This document shows positions 34,817 to 47,197 of a stretch of DNA of 64,000 nt, piece by piece. How positions within the stretch are numbered: position 1 is the first letter of the stretch; every line of letters starts with the position of its first letter. The stretch comes from Irpex lacteus (Eukaryota > Basidiomycota > Agaricomycetes > Polyporales > Irpicaceae): assembly GCA_001986395.2 (NCBI GenBank), contig MQVO02000053.1:50786-114785 (forward strand), read 5' to 3'. The notes under the pieces are model-generated. The model had not been told where the DNA came from. It did not search any database and saw only the letters and a program-made list of their open reading frames with translations. The position numbers and the translations under genes are program-made.

Positions 34817-36602
34817 CGTATGAAAGAATGAAGTTGAGAGGCGTGTTTTGCCACCACTGAAACTGAAAGTGAGAAGGTGGCGATCACATAGAAATTTTGG
34901 GTCACGTGCAGTAATAAGATTGAGCTAGCCCTAACCCGAAGGTGGGGTTACTAGCGTCTACCGGGTAGCTCAACGAGCACTCTGGATAGTTGACACGGCG
35001 TATTCAGGGTAATCGGGTTATACTACAGGATTATAGAGTATAGCATGCACACCATCTCATATTTTCATGACTCCCACAGAGCTAGCCATTGAATCGAGAA
35101 CCATTGATGGCGCGCTCAGCTAAATCACCGAAAAACCTTAGTATAAGCGCACTGCTGCTTGGACTCGAACCGTGAGACCAGGTGAAACCTTCAACTCGAG
35201 ATTGCTTATGAATATGGATCCGGTACGTACCGGGTATGCTCGCGAAGCGACATTCTCAGTCAGTCGGGCGTGTCAATAAAGCAGCGTGAACATTAATCAA
35301 CATCAACTACGGGCGAGTGTCTACAACCCAGTACAGCACTCTCCTGACATGTATTGCACGGAGCCTTGAACATTTGAGCAATGATCATGAGAGAAACGCT
35401 GCAGCCTGCCCTCTGGGGCAAGCCTGTCTACAACAATGATATTCTCTTATCTTCCAACACTTGGTGAAATGCTTCGAATTCGATTTCTGACATCTGCAAC
35501 AGCAAGAGTGAGGGCCAGTAATGAAGGAAGCTAGCTGGGTTGAAGGCAAAGGGAGCATTAACCCCGCTAAGTTACTACGGGGACTGTTGTTTGCTTGATC
35601 AATTGAGAACATACTAAGGTACACATGCTGTCAGCGGTGGATCCTGAGAACGAGAGGATATTTATTCGAAGGCATGATACCTCTTATACTTATTACATAT
35701 ATATGCCTGTTATATTATGCCTGTTATATTACAGAGATGGCACATCTGTAACACTTTCTATTTACTTCGTTACTTCAAGTTGTCGTCTTATGCTGCCCGG
35801 ACTGCCGGCCTTATATACGAACCCCCTCCAGTAGCTATCCCACGGTTACCAGCTCTCTCTTCAGCCTTCGTATACGGTTCCGCAATCAGAGTTTCAGCCA
35901 TCGTTGCAAACATCTGCCAAGTAGCTCCACGTCCTAACCGTTTCGGACGCCTTTAGTGCAGTCACAAGGTCGATGTTCACGTAGGTATAAGCATATACGT
36001 AGTTGCAGCAAGCCAGCAATATTAATGTGTGACTCAATAGATCTAGACGTGAGTGTATGCTTACTGAGTAAGTACTGAGAGGGCCGCCGGGAGCGACCGT
36101 GACGGCGCGACACTGTATGTCACAGGATGACACGACGTTACGCGAGGTCACGAAAGGGCAAAAACGCAGAATAAAACAAAGATAGAACAGGGAAAAAAAT
36201 ACAAAAAAATAGTGTACAAAAGGTAACACATATAGGAGCGTGTTGAGATTCAAAAACTACAGAAAGGCGCGAGTTTGGGTAGCTTTTTGACGCGGTAAAG
36301 AAGAAACGACGATTTTGCGAACGGGGTGTTTGGTCTTATTTGTTCTTCCCGAACGACAGGCGGACGGGCCCTATCTCGTGTTAATCAAGTATGCTCGCTT
36401 CGCTCGCAATTACCCGATACGACGCTGTTCATCAGTTCATCTCTTCCGCATCGATACTCTTGCTAGCCAAAAAACCCCTACGAAATTAGTACGAATATAT
36501 AAATGTAAGTCGCTTCTTGACGATACTATATGTCCAAGCAGTGACAGTTTACTTTTTCAGTCTATTCAATCCTCTCGGAGTGTGCTATATCATCTGACAT
36601 CG
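34817..36602. other. intergenic region between RRP9 and the DUF6535 gene
   Basis: About 1.8 kb without a supported gene. It contains a sequence near 35159 that resembles a tRNA T-arm complement but does not fold properly (see rejected items), and AT-rich stretches around 35680-35760. The right end is the leader of the DUF6535 gene, with an upstream in-frame open region from 36315 but no better ATG than 36603. Confidence 0.45.
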
Positions 36603-39600
36603 ATGGAAGGCGACGCACGCACACTGTTGACTCCTACCGGCGGCGACAACCGACCTCAAACACCTTCCATCGAGCACAGGGCTCGGAGGTCGCCGACACA
36701 AGGCACCTCAGTACTTCCCAGTAGCTCCAGGAGGGACGATATCTCGGCGGTGTCTCTTGATGAAAATGAGGAACACTTGAACTTACTACGGAGGCCACAG
36801 AGCCTCGAGTCGACAGCACATCTTGTGGACATCTCATCCCCCCATATATACATATCATCACAGCCTGGTGATGCAAATGCTTTTCACGACCGATCTCGAA
36901 CACCTACCATCGAGCAGAGAAGGCCATCGACACCAGGTACCTCAGTACCTTCTAGAAGTTTCAGGAGGGGCGATATCCTGGAGTCGCCCCTTGATGAAGA
37001 CGAGGACTACTTGAACCTACCAGCGAGACCACAGAGTGTCAAGTCGTCAGTACATCTTCCACCGCCTCACACATACATGCCATCGAAGCCTAGCGATGCA
37101 AATGCCCCTCACGGCCGACCTCGAACACCTACTATAGAGCGCAGGAGGTCGCCGAGGACAGGCACCTCAGTACTTCCCAGTCACTCCGCCGACGGGAGAG
37201 GCGATATCCCCGAGTTGCCTCTTGGTAGGGGTGAGGGCTACTTGAACTTACTACGAAGGGCACACAGTCATGAGTCGGCAGTACCTCGTGTGGACATTGC
37301 GTCTCCCCACACATACATGCCATCGAAGCCTGGCGATACAAATTCTTTTGACGACCCAAGGTGGAGTGAGTGGCGAGAATGGCGAGAATGGAAGATGATG
37401 CAAGAGTGGAAAGAATTCTCCAAGTGGGAAGAGGAACAGAAGGGTCGGAAGGTTACATCTGATTTTAGAACGGAAGGGGGAGCAAATACGCATCAAGATG
37501 CACGAATACCCGGGAAAACCATTCGTATGTCACAGCGCGGAGAACCGACTCTGAGTGGCACACGTGATCTTCCGACTTTACAGGCTGGCGCTGGAGTGCG
37601 CACCGAATATGTGTCCTCTGGTCAGCCGACTGGGTGGGTGGCGATAGACAAGATCCTTCGAGACTACGACGAGGAGAAAATCAAATACTGCAAGGAAGAT
37701 ATCGACACACTACTCGTATTTGTGAGTTCCATAATGTAGAGCCAATAACTTACTCTGACATACTATTGCACGCAAGGCCGGTCTCTTCTCTGCGGTTTTG
37801 ACTGCATTCTTAATCGAATCGTATCAAACTCTCATGCAAAATAACTTTGTCGAGAATATGCCTGCTCAGCCACCCGATGCTCAATCTTCTTCCTCCCCTG
37901 CCCCTTTCCAACCCTCGTCGGCAGCCATTCGCGTGAACGTCCTGTGGTTCGCGAGCCTCCTCTTTAGCCTCATTGCAGCTTCGTTTGGAATTCTTGTCAA
38001 GCAATGGCTACGCGAATATATGGTAGTTCAAAATCCGTCCCCCAGAGCACGCCTTCGCCTTCGCTACGTGCGCTTTCCTGCGCTTTCCACGTGGAAGGTG
38101 TTCGAGATCGCGGCCGCGCTCCCCCTACTGCTGCAGCTTTCGCTGTCGTTGTTCTTCGTCGGACTGTGTTACTTCACTGCATCGGTTCACCCTAGTATCG
38201 GCTACACAACACTTCCCCTGGTCATTGGCTGGGCGCTCTGTTTTGTTATCACTGCCGCTCTTCCATTGCTTTCACCGCGTTGCCCATACCGTACCACTCT
38301 CCTGCAGACTGGTATCAGCCGGCTACATCGAGCTCTATGCCGCTTACACGATCGCACAAGCCGATACTTGTCTGAAAATGCCACACAGCTATCATTCCAT
38401 AGGGCAATCGACTTCGAATTACCCCCGCACCTTTTCTGGAAAGGATTGCATATTATCCTATCTCGATTGACAAAGGCGATATCAGCCAGCGATGAAGAAA
38501 AAGCAGTGCAGTGTGCAGATGAAGATCTCAACATTCTTGCTGCCGCTGATGCTGTACAGTCCAACGACGAGCTTCTGAGTACGACTATTGTGGAAGCCGT
38601 GAATCAGATAGAAAAGGCATCATATTCTGATGAGCAACTGTTGTCTTTCCTGCAAGGGATCTTGGTCAACCGACTAGTCTACCCCGTCTCACAAGGTCTC
38701 GACACGCAAAACACGTGTAATCTCGCGATTGACTTGAGGACCACTTCGTTGTCGTCTAGATCCCGGGATGCCATCCTAACAATTGTCCGCAACCACCTGC
38801 AGTCACGCGATTATGTCGAGACTGCTGCGAATACTGAGAGCCAACAAGAATCGTGCGCTGAAGCTCAACTTTCCTTGCCAGTGTTTACACTAGCAATGTT
38901 GTTCTCTATGTCTGGCCGTTCTCTTCAGGATTTTCCGGCTCTCACACCAGTCCTCTGGCGACAATCTTCTGTCCGCCTGCTATTGCAATATTGCCACTCT
39001 CTTTTCAACTTGTCTCCGACCGTCGATCAAAGACTCCATGGACCTTCCTTCATTCGTCGCAGCATTCTAGAAGGTGTATCACAATTATGTCACTGGCGAG
39101 GCTCTGTGAACGCAGATTGGCACTCCGAGTCGCTGGCTCCGCCCTTTTTACATTCGCTTCTGGATCCTGGTAAAACCGATCCCCGTAACGACTTCCAAGT
39201 CAAGCGCACACACCCATATGATAGTGGTGCCATCGGGTGGGAACTTATCCAAGACGACTTGACGATCTGTGGGTTACGAATTGGGGCTATGGTGGACCTT
39301 TGGCCGACACGGGAAGGCTACAAAGATATCATCGAGGTTATATGCGAAGACTTGCAACGCTCTTTGGAGAATTGTCCTTCGAAGGATTGTCGCATGGACA
39401 ATTGTCCTTCAGATCATAGCACAAAGGATAGCTTTCCGCTCGGTCATTCTCGCTACATCCATCTCCCCATCGTAGAGTTGATATCTCTTTTCCTCTGCCT
39501 TCAATGCCGTTGGCATGAGCACGCATACTGGGCACGATTTCTACCAATACTCTACCCAAGCTCAAATCCCAGACACATGGGGCGAGGATATGGCAACGCC

Positions 39601-40848
39601 CTACCGCTCATAATCTGTCGCTGTGTCCCTACCCCTGATATACTTCGTCTTTGCGTCCGCACAGCAGAGCAACACGGTCACGAGCTAGACGAAGACCCCG
39701 AACAAGGTAAGTAATAAGTATAGTATGGTTCTCATTTCAGTGCTGCACTAGTTTAACTTATTGACTTATGTATCGTTTTATGCTCGGGCCCGCCAGAGGC
39801 TACGTCAACGCTACAGGTTGAAATAATGGCATTGCTTCCTGATGCTCTCACCAGCTATTATATCCGCTTTGAAGTGACTTTAGTTTTGAAATTACTGGCT
39901 TTTGCACTATACCTCCTTGTGCACCATCGATCATGCACAAAGTCGCCTTCAATGTTCAGGACGATGAAGGCATCCTTCGAGGCTATTGCGGGGGCCATCC
40001 CACAACTCTTGACACGCGAAGGGTCGCTACTGGCAACTGCTTGCTTGGAGACAATCCGGTATGAGGAGATCCTGGCTCGAATTTCGAAGCAAGTCCTGCC
40101 CGAAGATTTGGCGACCGTAACACGTGCCCCCAGTCCCTTAGTTGCTCATCGGAGAACATCGCGGGTCCGGCACGACAATGCAACAACTGATAGTACATTC
40201 GTGCCTGACTCAGTGCGACTACATGCTAAGTCGCTCTCGGAATGGCGCCGTTCCCCTATGGATTCCTTCTGTCCGGAGCCACTCATTGATGCCCTTGAAG
40301 AAGTTGTGCAACCGTCATGGGCGAGTCAATTGACGAGCCAGTTCGGGAATCGTGAAATCACGATGAAGGACTACCACTCAGCTTACGTGGCTCGTATTCG
40401 CGACATGTTAGCGGTGGCCATACAGCTCGATCAAGAACCTCACGACTCTCGGTTTTTTGAGCCATTCATTACTGTTGTATCACCATCCAACTCGTCTCTT
40501 GCATCCTTGGATAACTATCTCACCTCCTCGCCTGTGCCACCCATCACTATCGTCCCGCCATCTAGCTCTTCTAGTGCATCCTCAGTGGATAATTCTTCCA
40601 CCACCTCACTTGTGCCATCTATCAATATTGTACCGCCATCTAGCTCCTCTAGTGCATCCTCAGGGAATAACAGTTCCCCCATCTCACTTGTGCCATCTAT
40701 CAATATCATACCGCCATCTAGCTCCTCTAGTGCATCCTCAGTGGATAATTCTTCTATCACGTCACTTGTGCCATCCATCACTATCGTACCACCCTCACCT
40801 ACCTCGTCTCTTACACCCTTGGATAGCTATTCAGCCACCTCAGAATGA
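36603..40848 (+). CDS. DUF6535-domain membrane protein with terminal repeats
   Basis: Predicted 1366-residue protein with exons 36603-37721, 37777-39706 and 39797-40848. The conserved part starts at GWVAIDKILRDYDEEKIKYC and continues through LLVFAGLFSAVLTAFLIESY, VNVLWFASLLFSLIAASFG, ILVKQWLREYM and two further hydrophobic segments (38110-38270), giving about four membrane helices. This matches the DUF6535 family, which is expanded in Agaricomycetes and of unknown function. The N-terminal 240 residues are about three imperfect 75-81-residue repeats starting RPRTPTIERRR or a variant. The middle is a large helical cytosolic region. The tail has about four to five 26-residue Ser-rich repeats of VPSINIVPPSSSSSASS type (about 40470-40840). 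Start: the ATG at 36603 follows stop-free but unlikely sequence. Confidence 0.85.
40470..40840 (+). repeat. 78-bp coding minisatellite in the DUF6535 gene
   Basis: Four to five tandem copies of a 78-bp unit encoding VPSI(N/T)I(V/I)PPSSSSSAS plus a short Asn/Ser segment, in frame at the 3' end of the DUF6535 gene. The inner copies are nearly identical and the outer ones diverged. Confidence 0.85.
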
Positions 40849-41099
40849 TATAATCACCAGATACTGCAGATTCACGCGGCACAGGCAGGAAACATCGTCT
40901 TATATAATTACCTTGGTGAAATTCTAGGCTCGCATGGTACATAGAAGGATGCTCTATGTCGAGTATATGCATATATATTCTATGAGGGATTATTACACGG
41001 GAGCAATGTGCTAGGCCCAATCTCCCTGTGGTTCATAATCGAGTTTTAATAAAAGAACCAGAAAGGTGATCGTGGGAGAGCGCACTGGTAATAAGGAGA

Positions 41100-41310
41100 T
41101 ACAGACGAAACTACATAAGAAGGGTGGATAGGATGTCCGAGTCCGAGTCCGAGATGTCTTCTTCGGAGAGAGGGCTGAGGGCTAGAGCTGATGCTGATGC
41201 GAAAGGTGGTGTGGATATTGAAGGAGGCGCACGGATCGTAGACGTCGATGTATCGTCTTCGAGTTTGCGAAGGGTGAGGCTGACATCCTCTATCATTTTG
41301 CCTACCCAAA
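41100..41310 (-). pseudogene. decayed fragment copy of the 41648-44487 gene
   Basis: On the minus strand this stretch encodes EDVSLTLRKLEDDTSTSTI and then RAPPSISTPPFASASA and SEEDISDSDSDI. It closely matches the neighbouring gene at about 42080-42270 (EDVSTLRKLEGNTSTSTIRA and PEEDISDSDIV). No start codon, promoter or further exons accompany it, so it is a truncated tandem copy. Confidence 0.75.
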
Positions 41311-41647
41311 ACTAGGCTCTATAACCCCATGGAACATCGGTATGCCCACGTTTGGATCATGACCACGACTAACCTCTCTGGCCAGGCATTTTGGCCTTTT
41401 TGCTTTCTGCCATCACCTCCACAACCTCTCTCGTCCTCTCACTGGTCACTGTTCACTCTTGTGCTATCGAAAGACTTTCCGGCTTACTAGTCACCGATCA
41501 TGTAATACTACTGACAGAGACAGAAAAAGCTATCGACGAGCATTATATGTAGTATCCATACATGTAGCGCGTACACGAAATAGCGATATATATGAAACAC
41601 AGCTGCATTTCCCGTGCAAAATTATCCAATCAATGCTGTCCGATCCT

Positions 41648-44487
41648 CTACACCTTCAAAGCAGGCATACTCGCGCTCCTCCCTCCAAACATCCTCCCCC
41701 ACACCTTCTTCAGCGTCCCCCTCCTCTCCACCTTCACACTAGCATCCAGAGACCGTCCCTCCTTATGCCCCACAGCCCCACGCACACCAACAACCTTGAC
41801 CGTCACCGCCTCCGCCGTCTTCACTACCGGCACCGATTCCTTCGCGCCTTCGCTTGCCACTGTCGCATGACCACGAATATGCAGATCCTTCGTCGCCTCC
41901 GATATAACCCCAACTGAGCCTGCGCTCGCGATGGTACTTGGTGGAGTCCTCGGTAACCCGCCTTCTCCTTCATCGTCCTCAGTGACAGAAGACGTTCTGC
42001 TGAGACTCGGGGTCTCCGGGATATCTGACTCTTCGCCTGAAGCGGTGGTTATCGACGAGGCGGAGCTGTTCTTAGAGGAATTATGGAAGAAAGGCGGATA
42101 GGGAGGCGAAACGATATCCGAGTCTGAGATGTCTTCTTCGGGGAGGGCGCTGAGGACTGGAGCTGATGCCGATGCGACAGGGGTAGTAGGTCTTGAGGGA
42201 GGTGCACGAATCGTAGACGTCGACGTATTCCCTTCGAGTTTGCGAAGGGTGCTGACGTCCTCCGTCAGAGACCGCTTCATTTCTGTCATTGGGCGACCGT
42301 TTTCCGATATCCTACTCATGGTGGATACGGAGCTGTTCACGCTGGCAATGCTCCTGACGCTGCTTGTCCTGCTCATACTGACAGTGCTTCTTCTGCGCAT
42401 CTCCTTGGCCGACACAGGCATCACTACTCCTTCCGCTTTCAGACTCAGTCTTGAGAACTTAGGCGGAGCGGCGGTCGAGAGCCAGTTCAGCTCTGGGTCG
42501 CGAGACGTCGACGGTCTATAAAGCCATGAATGTCAGTAATCACATTAAAAGTCGATATACGGATAATTGAGCTTACACGGGATTAGCAGAAACTGCCATA
42601 GACCGTCTATGAGATGACTTACTCGACTGCACACTCTGCACAGAAGCCACCGAAGGCGTAAGAGACACCTGCGAAGCCCGACGATTCAGCATCGCCGAGT
42701 TCGGATGGAGATGTGCGTTAGGAGAGTGTGGTCGGAATGGCATAGGTGCGCGAGAACCTGTGCGAGCTGATGCGTGTCCAGGACTCGCCCAGACGGGTAC
42801 ATGTGGTACAGGCGCAGCAGCCTCGGCTGCAGTCGTTGAGTCCTCCTTGGCCTTGCCCTTCGAGCTTGAGTTTGAGTTCGCGTTCGTAGAGTACGAATGG
42901 GACGGAGGAGCAGGTATACTTGCGCTAATTCTCTTCGGAAGACTGGGTAACGACGTCAACTTCTTTAATCCGAGGCTCAATCTCCTGGAAGGGGTTTGCT
43001 TCGCTTGAGCGGGTGGCGTCGGAGGAGGTGTGGGTATGTTCTCCTTCGTCTCTGGTGCGGAGGTGTTAATGGTCAAGTTCTCCAGCGACGGGTTGGCTGA
43101 CGGTGAGGGTGAGTTGTACGCTGATTCACAAACACTGAGGAGGGATCGAGGCCGTTGTGCGACAGTGACGTTGGTGAGTGTGCCATCCTGAGTGAGCGCA
43201 AGTGAAGGTCCAGCTAATGGAGAGGAACGATGCGGGTATGATGAAAGTCGACGGGAATGAGGTCGTGCGTATGGGGAATATGCCGGTGTCGTGGCTGCTC
43301 TGGAGTGGTATGTGGGGTTGTCGTACGGGGGTATATTTGAGTTTGTGGGGCGTGTCTGTCAAATGAAATACGCATTAGCTTCCATTTGTATAAGCTAACT
43401 CAGAATGTCGTAGAAAATTGGAAACACGGATGAACATGTTGAGAGAGAAGCGTTTAGAGCCTAGGAGCAGCGCGCCATTCCCCAGGGAACGCGAAGAAAT
43501 TACACATGAGCGGCGGGCGTGGCCTCCAACCCATCATAGTGCGGAGTCCGTTCGCTTTAGGCGTAATTTTGAGACAGAAATTACACCGTCTCAAAAGTAC
43601 GCCCAACAGTAGTCTCGACCATACCCTAATTGGCTCGGCGCACGATGCCCAAGGAGATGTACCCCTCCCGGTGCACGTACGCTGATTATCGTCATTTCCC
43701 CGTACAACCCGTATCTCCGAGTATGAGCGGGAAGACACGGCGCCACTCATCGTCATTCTTATTTTCGGCCGTTCGTTAAAAGGCGCACTGCAGTGCAGCG
43801 AAGATCACCTCGTCAGCCTTCCCCGCCTAAAGAACGACGGAGACAGCGCTGACAGCGACGTTCACGGAAATGAGATGAGTGTCTCTGAGCGTGCGCGCTT
43901 CCTCATGTGGCCAGGCACCCACCCTATGATGGTAGGCGCTGGTAGCCGCGATGAGATCGGGCGGGCGCTACTTTTATGACATACGACGCCGAAGCCCCTG
44001 AGAGACAAGCTTCAGGGAAGAAGGAAGAAGCGGAGGCTCGAGGGTGTCGCGTTGACATATGACGAGCTCTCCACTGTCATGCGTTTGTGGGACGTCAACG
44101 ACGGCGAGCTCGACGGCAACGATGTGGCGGGCATAGGCAGCGCGAAGAACAAAGAGAGCAAGAACAGACGTGATAAGGAACCAACAATAAAACGCGCAAC
44201 ACTCACCGAATAGTTCCCTCCGACAATGTCATTCGTCATTCCATTTTCCAGCTCGCTTCCGCTGGTTTCTTCGACGTCGCGTTCTGGCAGCGTTTCCAGA
44301 TGGACGGAGCGTGGACGTGGTTGCTGTATACGCGTCAAGATAAGGCTATCGGTCAACGAGGGTCGTGGAGGAGACGAGGGCAAAATGTGCTCACCCGACG
44401 GATATGATGACCAGGAGGCGCGACTGAGGGTTGTAGGTACCGTGGAGGGGCGGACATGGAGGTACGTTGGTAGTACGGGTGCTGCAT
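41648..44487 (-). CDS. unknown Ser/Pro-rich protein
   Basis: Predicted 618-residue protein that I cannot assign to a named family. Exons on the minus strand: 44487-44395, 44323-44207, 43355-42577 and 42515-41648, all bounded by GT-AG and in frame. The third intron is 851 bp, unusually long here, so the first two exons are less certain. It is mostly low-complexity, rich in Ser, Pro, Arg and Thr, with conserved-looking islands: HPYYQRTSMSAPPRY at the start, RRLSLGLKKLTSLPSLPKRI, RDPELNWLSTAAPPKFSRLS, VMPVSAKEMRRRSTVSMSRT and a basic C-terminus GTLKKVWGRMFGGRSASMPA. No membrane segment or signal peptide. Many RxxS sites suggest phosphorylation. Probably a cytosolic or cortical regulatory protein, but this is a guess. 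Confidence 0.7.
43567..43596. repeat. 9-bp perfect inverted repeat inside a long intron
   Basis: TTTTGAGAC at 43567-43575 and GTCTCAAAA at 43588-43596, separated by 12 bases, in the proposed 851-bp intron. It may be a chance hairpin or a remnant of a small element. Confidence 0.6.
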
Positions 44488-45954
44488 CGTGAGTGTGGCA
44501 CAAGTCTAAGTCTGAGTGTCTGAGTGGCTGCAATAGCAAGGCAAGGCAAGAGAGTGTCCGTCTATGCAAGATTACAAGACCAGTACTGGTATGAGAATAT
44601 GAGAGTATGAGTTCAAGAGAGTCAACGAGTCTATCCAGGGGAGTGTCTAAAGTCCAGCGTTCCAGAACGGGTATGGTGTAGGCCTAGGAATAAGTAGGGA
44701 ATGAGGTCAAGGCGATGCAACGCCGTGCAGGCAGGTGATACCGCCCGTCAGGTCAAAAAGTGAGGCGAGGCGAGGTCCAGCTGTGTGCCTCAGGGTGGGG
44801 CAATTATTAGATCGACCACAGACGTCCGACGCGGCTGCGCGTCACTAGGCTGGGCGTTCCGAGAGATGGAGATGGAAGGCGTGTTGGGAGAGTTCGAGCG
44901 CGACGGGCGAGAAGGATTTGAAGAACGCAGTGAAGGTTAGTCTATCAGCGACACGTTGTTACGGCATGACGAGGCCAGGTCTACGCTCACCTCGTCTGAG
45001 AGTGATGACAGGATAAGAGAGTCCGAGAGACGCGACGACGACGAGAGAGGCAAAGTACGAAAGCCCTCTGCGATATGAAGCCTTTGTCTTTATCGAACCT
45101 CGCGATAAACGGCCCGACGTACGACCCTTGCTTGGCCGTGTTCACAGAAGATGGTATCGGCTAGCCCGACTCGGAGCTGTGCTAGGCACGCGTCGGGGAT
45201 TGGTCGATGGGTTTGTTCAACGTGCAGAGGACACTGTCTGTCTGTTTTGGGTTAAACAAGCTCGTTGTCAGTAGCGAAGCCCACATGTTCGATGTTACTC
45301 ACTTCCAGATGCTCGCGTCGAAGGACGTACTTGCGATTGTGCAGTCAATGCGGAGGCGAGCAAAGTCGCGACGTCGTTGTACTTGGTAGAGAGCGAGAGG
45401 GAAAAGAACAGGACACGGACATGAATGGGGAAACTAAAAATACGTCCGTGCATTGTTGTCCCGCCGTACACGGCCATCAAGTAGCTTCGACCTTATGTCC
45501 GCAGCGCACTTGTCATCGAGTCGAAAAACGGAACACCATAGCCGCACATGCATATCGATGGCTACTTATCATGACTGTGGACGCCGCATGTCTCACATAT
45601 GGAGAACAGTCAAGCTTGCGAGCAACTGGAGTGGAAGGTGTGAAAGTTTAGTCCTGTAATAGAGTTTGACGTGGTTCATGGTTACGTGCGTAACCGCGTG
45701 CGATAAGAGGCAAGGCGAGACGAGCTTGTTTGAAAGGTTCGAAGCGCGTTTGATGTGCTCAGCTCAAAACTCAGACTCCCGTGAGGTACGTGTGGGCAAA
45801 GACGATGTAAACAAGTTGCGTTGCTAGGAACGCAAAGGAAAACAGATACTATATGTGGGTAGTAGAGTAGAAGCCTAGGCATGCCGGTATAGAGCTGCAT
45901 TGAATCAATGGGGATGGCCAGGGAATTAAAGGAAGGAAGAGCTCCATCAGACGA
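44488..45954. other. intergenic region upstream of the Ser/Pro-rich gene
   Basis: About 1.5 kb with no supported gene. G-rich direct repeats (GAGGCGAGGCGAGG near 44762) and short frames at 45207-45659 lack motifs. Likely promoter of the minus-strand gene and the 3' flank of the RRG7-like gene. Confidence 0.45.
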
Positions 45955-46979
45955 TCATATGAGCTGTCTTCCAAAGAGTGAACGATTTGGGAGAGTAGAG
46001 CAATGGCTGGACCCTTCAACAATCTCTAGTTTCCCAATTACGTTCGTAATGACGTCCAGGTGTCTTCCTCTGTCGCGCAGCTCTTGACAGTCTGCACAGT
46101 TCTCGTTGGGAGTGTCGTAGAGATGTCTGTACGAGATGAAGGGATATCCGGCCTAGGCATATACAGCTTTTGAAGATGTCAGTAAATAGACGGATGTTGA
46201 GAAACACCACGTCATGAATAGAACTCACAGGTTCGAATATACATTGGCGGTCAAGCCATAGCCACAACGCGTCATGATGGAAGGTAGTCTGGCATTCGTC
46301 GCCCTTGCCACCAAAGCATTGGGCGTCCAATTCCATCTGGCCGTGACGGGTACTCCCAGCGAGGTTCAAACTCGCCCTTCAGGACTCCAGAAGCACCACC
46401 AAGAGCTGGATTAAACACCATGGACCCAATAGAATCAGGCCCAGGAGGAGGTGTATCTTCCGAGTCCGGATGTAGGTCTTCTCCAAGAAGCTGATTCATG
46501 GGCATAGGCAGGTATAAGAGGGCGAGTGGTAAGGATGATGACAATGCTCGAGCCAACGCTAGCTTGCCGAATGGAGAAATTGAGATGAACAGGCCAACGG
46601 TCGCTGGAGCACTTGTTTCGGGCATCGTGCTCAAGGTGTCGTGAGACGACATGAACGGGACCGTGCCCGCGTTAAATTGGTGGACGACGCCTTCCAGTTC
46701 GCGCACGTACTTGGGTCCGATTTTCTTCTTCTCTGCCTTGCATTGTGCGATGACTCGAACGCGCCGTCGCGTTATAGAGTTGTCCGACGCGTCTGTCTTC
46801 GCTGGTAGCCACCACCATCCTTGCAAGTCGACGCCTCCGTCTGCTCGTCCGCCTACCCGCGAAAGCGACATGGATAGAGAAGTCTGCAAAACCTGCATCG
46901 ACCAATTCTCGAACGCTGTGCCTCTGTGAACATTAGATGCGGTGACTGGGAGAGTCGAAAGACGGCGGAGGAGACTCAT
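45955..46979 (-). CDS. RRG7: RRG7-like mitochondrial protein (DUF2034), with a possible frameshift
   Basis: The first exon, from ATG 46979, encodes LLRRLSTLPVTASNVHRGTA (mitochondrial-type N-terminus), FENWSMQVLQ, GGRADGGVDLQGWWWLPA and VRVIAQCKAEKKKIGPKYVR. This matches the RRG7/DUF2034 family, a restriction-endonuclease-like fold needed for respiratory growth in yeast. The D...QCK pattern resembles a nuclease core. The plain frame ends at 46272 after GRRMPDYLPS. However, the +1 frame goes on as HHDALWLWLDRQCIFEP, then a GT-AG intron (46153-46228), then AGYPFISYRHLYDTPNENC to a stop at 45955. A one-base excess in CC near 46283 would join both. I list the longer extent; the plain reading is 46272-46979. 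Confidence 0.72.
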
Positions 46980-47197
46980 GACGGACGCATTTTCTGACGT
47001 CTAATTTACCAGGCGCCCGTCGCAATAAAGGGCGTAGTATTTTCCCGCGCCACCACGCCAGCGCTATTCCATATTTGGGATGCTCGGCGATCCCAAAGAG
47101 GCATAGGCTTGGACTCGCGTCCGCTACTTACTCCTCCGCACTCGACCACAACCATCGTACCACCGAGAAACACGAATAAATAGGTGGAGAATTAACC
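46980..47197. promoter_or_regulatory. divergent promoter of RRG7-like and 684-residue genes
   Basis: 218 bp between two divergent start codons, GC-rich with no evident TATA box. It must hold at least parts of both promoters. Inference from layout. Confidence 0.5.

Noticed and set aside
35140..35230. Possible tRNA on the minus strand (GGTTCGAGTCC T-loop-like sequence near 35159)
   Set aside because: The T-stem does not pair beyond two or three bases and no acceptor or anticodon stem can be built around it.
41459..41917. Plus-strand frame of 152 codons overlapping the Ser/Pro-rich gene
   Set aside because: Antisense to the last coding exon and compositionally a mirror of it; no motifs.
43126..43362. 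Minus-strand 78-codon frame starting MTDTPHKLKY
   Set aside because: It is in a different frame from the spliced gene here; the spliced frame continues without stops through the same interval and into the next exon.
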